Shown piece after piece: positions 5,854 through 7,755 of a stretch of DNA of 7,755 nt (positions are counted from its first letter, which is position 1; every line of letters begins with the position of its first letter). The position numbers and the translations under genes are program-made. Location: contig CACZOV010000022.1 of NCBI GenBank assembly GCA_902782915.1, positions 1 to 7,755 of the forward strand. Reading direction: 5' to 3'. Below the pieces are notes generated by a model. It had not been told where the DNA came from, ran no database searches, and worked only from the letters and a program-made list of their open reading frames with translations. Origin of the DNA: an uncultured Erysipelotrichaceae bacterium (GTDB lineage: Bacteria; Bacillota_I; Bacilli_A; RF39; UBA660).

Positions 5854-6694
5854 ATTCAATTAATCCTTTAATTCCACATGGAAGAACTAAATTATTTTTG
5901 GTTATAGGAAGTCCTATTTCATCTGATATGATTTTAACGTTGTCCTTTTTATTAGTAATTTTTAAAATATTTTCAATAACAATTGGTGAAAGTCCTGAAT
6001 AAGAATTTATTAAAAGGAATAAAGGTTTATCACTTAAAAGGGAAGTACAAAGATCTACTAGTTCAAATAAATTTTTTTCTAAAGACCATATTTCACCATT
6101 TGCACCTTTTCCATAACTTGGTGGATCCATAATAATTACATCATACTTATTTCCACGACGTATTTCTCTTTTTACAAATTTAACACAATCATCAACAATA
6201 AAACGAATAGGCTTATCTTCAAAGTGATTTAATTTAATATTTTCTTTAGCCCATTCAACCATTCCTTTAGATGAATCAACATGAACAACACTTGCTCCAG
6301 CACTTAAACAGGCAAGACTTGCACCACCTGTATAGGCAAATAAGTTTAATACTTTAATAGGTCTTCCAGATTTTTTTATTTTTTCTTTCATATAATTCCA
6401 GTTAACTGCTTGTTCTGGAAATAATCCAGTATGTTTAAAACCCATTTGTTTTAAATTAAATTTAAGATCTTTATATTGCACTTGAAAAGTATTTAGATTA
6501 GTATTATCCCAATAACCACCACCTTTATTACTCCTTATATAAGTTGCATCTAATTTATTTATTTTGAAATCTTTGTTTTTCCATAGTATTAAAGGATCGG
6601 GTCTTAATAAATAAATATTATTCCATCTTTCGTATTTTTGTCCATTTGTTGCATCTATTATTTCATAATCTTTAAAGTCATTTACTATCTCCAT
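5846..6694 (-). CDS. Class I SAM-dependent methyltransferase, COG1092/RlmI-like
   Basis: A 282-residue predicted RNA methyltransferase. The N-terminal part (ERWNNIYLLRPDP, then FKHTGLFPEQAVNW at 86-99) is characteristic of a stand-alone COG1092 subfamily related to the RlmI/RlmK 23S rRNA cytosine-5 methyltransferases (Pfam Methyltrans_SAM). SAM-binding motif I is VLNLFAYTGGA (115-125), the acidic residue ending motif II is D140, a DD pair lies at 168-169, and the catalytic-region motif is DPPSYG (190-195). The end LPCGIKGLIEY is also typical. It lacks the PUA domain of full RlmI, so the exact RNA position is not predictable, and I infer an RNA substrate from the family. The start overlaps the upstream gene by 17 bases, with AAAGG at 6705-6709. 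The stop overlaps the pseudouridine synthase start. Confidence 0.85.
   Translation of the reverse strand: MEIVNDFKDYEIIDATNGQKYERWNNIYLLRPDPLILWKNKDFKINKLDATYIRSNKGGGYWDNTNLNTFQVQYKDLKFNLKQMGFKHTGLFPEQAVNWNYMKEKIKKSGRPIKVLNLFAYTGGASLACLSAGASVVHVDSSKGMVEWAKENIKLNHFEDKPIRFIVDDCVKFVKREIRRGNKYDVIIMDPPSYGKGANGEIWSLEKNLFELVDLCTSLLSDKPLFLLINSYSGLSPIVIENILKITNKKDNVKIISDEIGLPITKNNLVLPCGIKGLIEYE
5864..5869 (-). promoter_or_regulatory. Shine-Dalgarno sequence inside the methyltransferase gene
   Basis: AAAGGA on the - strand, 10 nt before the ATG at 5853 and within the last codons of the upstream gene. Its spacing favours the ATG over the in-frame TTG at 5859 as start of the pseudouridine synthase. Confidence 0.5.
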
Positions 6695-7616
6695 TTAAAA
6701 CCAACCTTTCTGATCGTAAAATGCAAATTTTTTCATCTATTTCAAGTGATTCTTTTAATATTTCTTTAACATCTAGATCACATGAATCTATCATATCATG
6801 AATTTTATCTTTAAGATAGATATTATTTTTATCTAATGTTAAATATGATTGTATTAGTGCTTTTCCTATTCTTAATCGGTGATTTTCAAAACTATAATCC
6901 GAACTATCTAGATCTCTTTTCATAAGACTTCTAATATCTCTTTTTAGAAAACGATGAAAAAAACCTTGAAGCATTCTTAAATAGTCATGATCTAAAAATC
7001 CAAACAAATCAGCAAGTGATGGAGAAGTTAAATATAAGTTATCGTTTATTTCAAAATTTGGTGTTAATTCTTTTTCTATATCCATATTTAAAAAAGATAA
7101 AATATATTTTATAGAGGTAAGTCCATTTTTATAGTCATTGTTTTTTAACGATTTTTTTTCTTGTTCAATATAGTAAAGAAAAAGTTTGGCAATTTCGTTT
7201 TCTATTTTTGCTTCAATAAATTTTACTTGATCAAAAAACTCATCTTCTTTTATAAATCCTTTTTGATAACTTGATATTTTATAGCTATCTTTAATCTTTT
7301 TTAGATGATTATAAACTCTTTTAGCAAAGTAAAAATCATAGAAATCATTAATTATTAAAGAATAATCTGAAAAAGTTATAAAAGTTTTTCCTCGATCAGA
7401 ATAAGTAATATATAAATCAATTTTTTCTATCGGAATCATTTTATAGTATTCATCTTCTAAATCAAGTAATACATCTAAGTAATTTAAATATCTAGAATAT
7501 ACTTTACTTGGTTTTAAATGTTTAATTTCTAGTTTAAATAAAATAGAATAAATCTTTAAGATCTTTTTGGAAAGATCTAATATTTTATTTAATAATTCAA
7601 TATCTTTGGTTTCCAT
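6678..7616 (-). CDS. Unrecognised helical cytosolic protein, first gene of the operon
   Basis: A 312-residue protein that I do not recognise. It has no signal peptide, membrane segment, cysteine cluster or nucleotide-binding motif. The sequence is rich in lysine, leucine, aspartate and tyrosine and reads as almost entirely alpha-helical. A leucine/isoleucine heptad-like start (LLNKILDLSKKILKIYSILF) could be a coiled coil. A more conserved-looking stretch is SLADLFGFLDHDYLRMLQGF, followed by basic RFLKRDIRSLMKRDL. The frame can be opened at TTG 7628, but that would place the ribosome binding site GGAGG (7622-7626) inside the gene. ATG at 7616, 5 nt after GGAGG, is the better start. It ends in UGA at 6678 and overlaps the methyltransferase start by 17 bases, so the two are probably made together. 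A role in the same RNA-related process is only a guess from context. Confidence 0.75.
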   Translation of the reverse strand: METKDIELLNKILDLSKKILKIYSILFKLEIKHLKPSKVYSRYLNYLDVLLDLEDEYYKMIPIEKIDLYITYSDRGKTFITFSDYSLIINDFYDFYFAKRVYNHLKKIKDSYKISSYQKGFIKEDEFFDQVKFIEAKIENEIAKLFLYYIEQEKKSLKNNDYKNGLTSIKYILSFLNMDIEKELTPNFEINDNLYLTSPSLADLFGFLDHDYLRMLQGFFHRFLKRDIRSLMKRDLDSSDYSFENHRLRIGKALIQSYLTLDKNNIYLKDKIHDMIDSCDLDVKEILKESLEIDEKICILRSERLVLNGDSK

Positions 7617-7621
7617 ATTTT

Positions 7622-7626
7622 CCTCC
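7622..7626 (-). promoter_or_regulatory. Strong Shine-Dalgarno that fixes the operon start
   Basis: GGAGG on the - strand, 5 nt before ATG 7616. A CTCC on the same strand (7638 down to 7635), separated by eight T, can pair with GGAG, so the site could be masked in the RNA. Confidence 0.7.
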
Positions 7627-7738
7627 AAAAAAAAGGAGACTGTTACTCCCCCTGAAGTGTAACAGTCTATTTAAAAAGAATAAAAAGGGGTTGGCTAGTG
7701 TGATACTAGCGACCAATTCGCCTAAATTCCGAATTGGT
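7627..7738 (-). ncRNA. Structured 5' leader or small RNA upstream of the operon, class unknown
   Basis: Read on the - strand, three perfect stems occur in 112 nt. H1 (7738-7712) has 9 bp, ACCAATTCG with CGAATTGGT, and a 9-nt loop. H2 (7710-7694) has 6 bp, GCTAGT with ACTAGC, and a 5-nt loop. H3 (7668-7637) has 10 bp, AGACTGTTAC with GTAACAGTCT, and a 12-nt loop. CCCC at 7690-7687 could pair with GGGGG in the H3 loop (7652-7648). H3 is followed by CC and eight U, the shape of an intrinsic terminator, and directly after that comes the Shine-Dalgarno sequence. I do not recognise a known riboswitch, T-box or ribosomal-protein leader. It may be an attenuating leader of the operon, or a short RNA that ends at the U tract. 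Confidence 0.5.
7637..7668 (-). terminator. Terminator-like hairpin just before the operon ribosome binding site
   Basis: A 10-bp perfect stem followed on the - strand by CC and eight T (7634 down to 7627). By form it is an intrinsic terminator, but it lies between the probable promoter and the first gene. It would then act as an attenuator, or end a transcript that starts upstream of the window. Confidence 0.5.
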
Positions 7739-7742
7739 GATT

Positions 7743-7748
7743 ACTATA
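7743..7748 (-). promoter_or_regulatory. Possible -10 element for the structured leader
   Basis: TATAGT on the - strand (7748 down to 7743) matches five of six -10 positions and would start RNA near 7736-7738, exactly at the first base of hairpin H1. The -35 region would lie beyond the window edge, so it cannot be checked here. Confidence 0.35.
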
Positions 7749-7755
7749 TTAATCG

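Noticed and set aside
7617..7628. TTG start at 7628 for the first gene of the - strand operon
   Set aside because: It would encode MEEN from the Shine-Dalgarno sequence itself. GGAGG is ideally spaced for the ATG at 7616.
7681..7755. Hairpin-rich right edge as a tRNA, tmRNA or RNase P fragment
   Set aside because: No T-loop, CCA end, acceptor stem or conserved RNase P or tmRNA core sequence could be found on either strand.

Overview
The window is a chromosomal segment of a very AT-rich (low-GC) bacterium, most likely an uncultured member of the Bacillota (Bacilli or Clostridia side). The evidence is strong AGGAGG-type ribosome binding sites, U-rich intrinsic terminators, a PMCA-like bacterial Ca2+ ATPase, a Firmicutes-style pilin-like protein, and A/T-biased codons throughout. 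UGA is used as a stop (ends of the genes at 5182 and 6678) and UGG encodes tryptophan. Despite the mycoplasma-like composition this is therefore the standard bacterial code, not code 4. No gene fixes the species.

Left edge (1-318), + strand: the last codons of an IS200/IS605-type TnpB and the right-end hairpin of that element. The end abuts a fragment that begins in the middle of an ABC-transporter-type ATPase, just before its Walker A motif, and then runs into an unrelated short tail. An intrinsic terminator follows. This is a scar of transposition and gene decay.

350-3891, + strand: a full-length P-type cation ATPase of the plasma-membrane Ca2+ pump type. Next, behind its own extended -10 promoter, is a surface protein that fuses a type IV prepilin-like N-terminus to a cysteine-rich middle and five 22-residue BspA-type leucine-rich repeats. 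A bidirectional terminator at 3892-3913 separates it from the convergent genes.

3901-7616, - strand: a short stand-alone GltD-like Fe-S flavoprotein with its own ribosome binding site, and upstream of it a tight three-gene operon with overlapping ends. The operon encodes an unrecognised all-helical protein, an RlmI/COG1092-type SAM methyltransferase and an RluA-family pseudouridine synthase. The last two suggest an RNA-modification operon. Upstream of the first gene (7627-7748, - strand) lies a strongly structured stretch. It has a candidate -10, three perfect hairpins, a C4/G5 pair that could form a pseudoknot, a U8 tract, and then the Shine-Dalgarno sequence. It looks like an unclassified regulatory leader or a small RNA, and is the best candidate here for something undescribed.

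Two proposed starts are short corrections of longer reading frames: ATG at 7616 rather than TTG at 7628, and ATG at 5853 rather than TTG at 5859. Both rest on Shine-Dalgarno placement. There is no gene-free stretch longer than about 300 bases.
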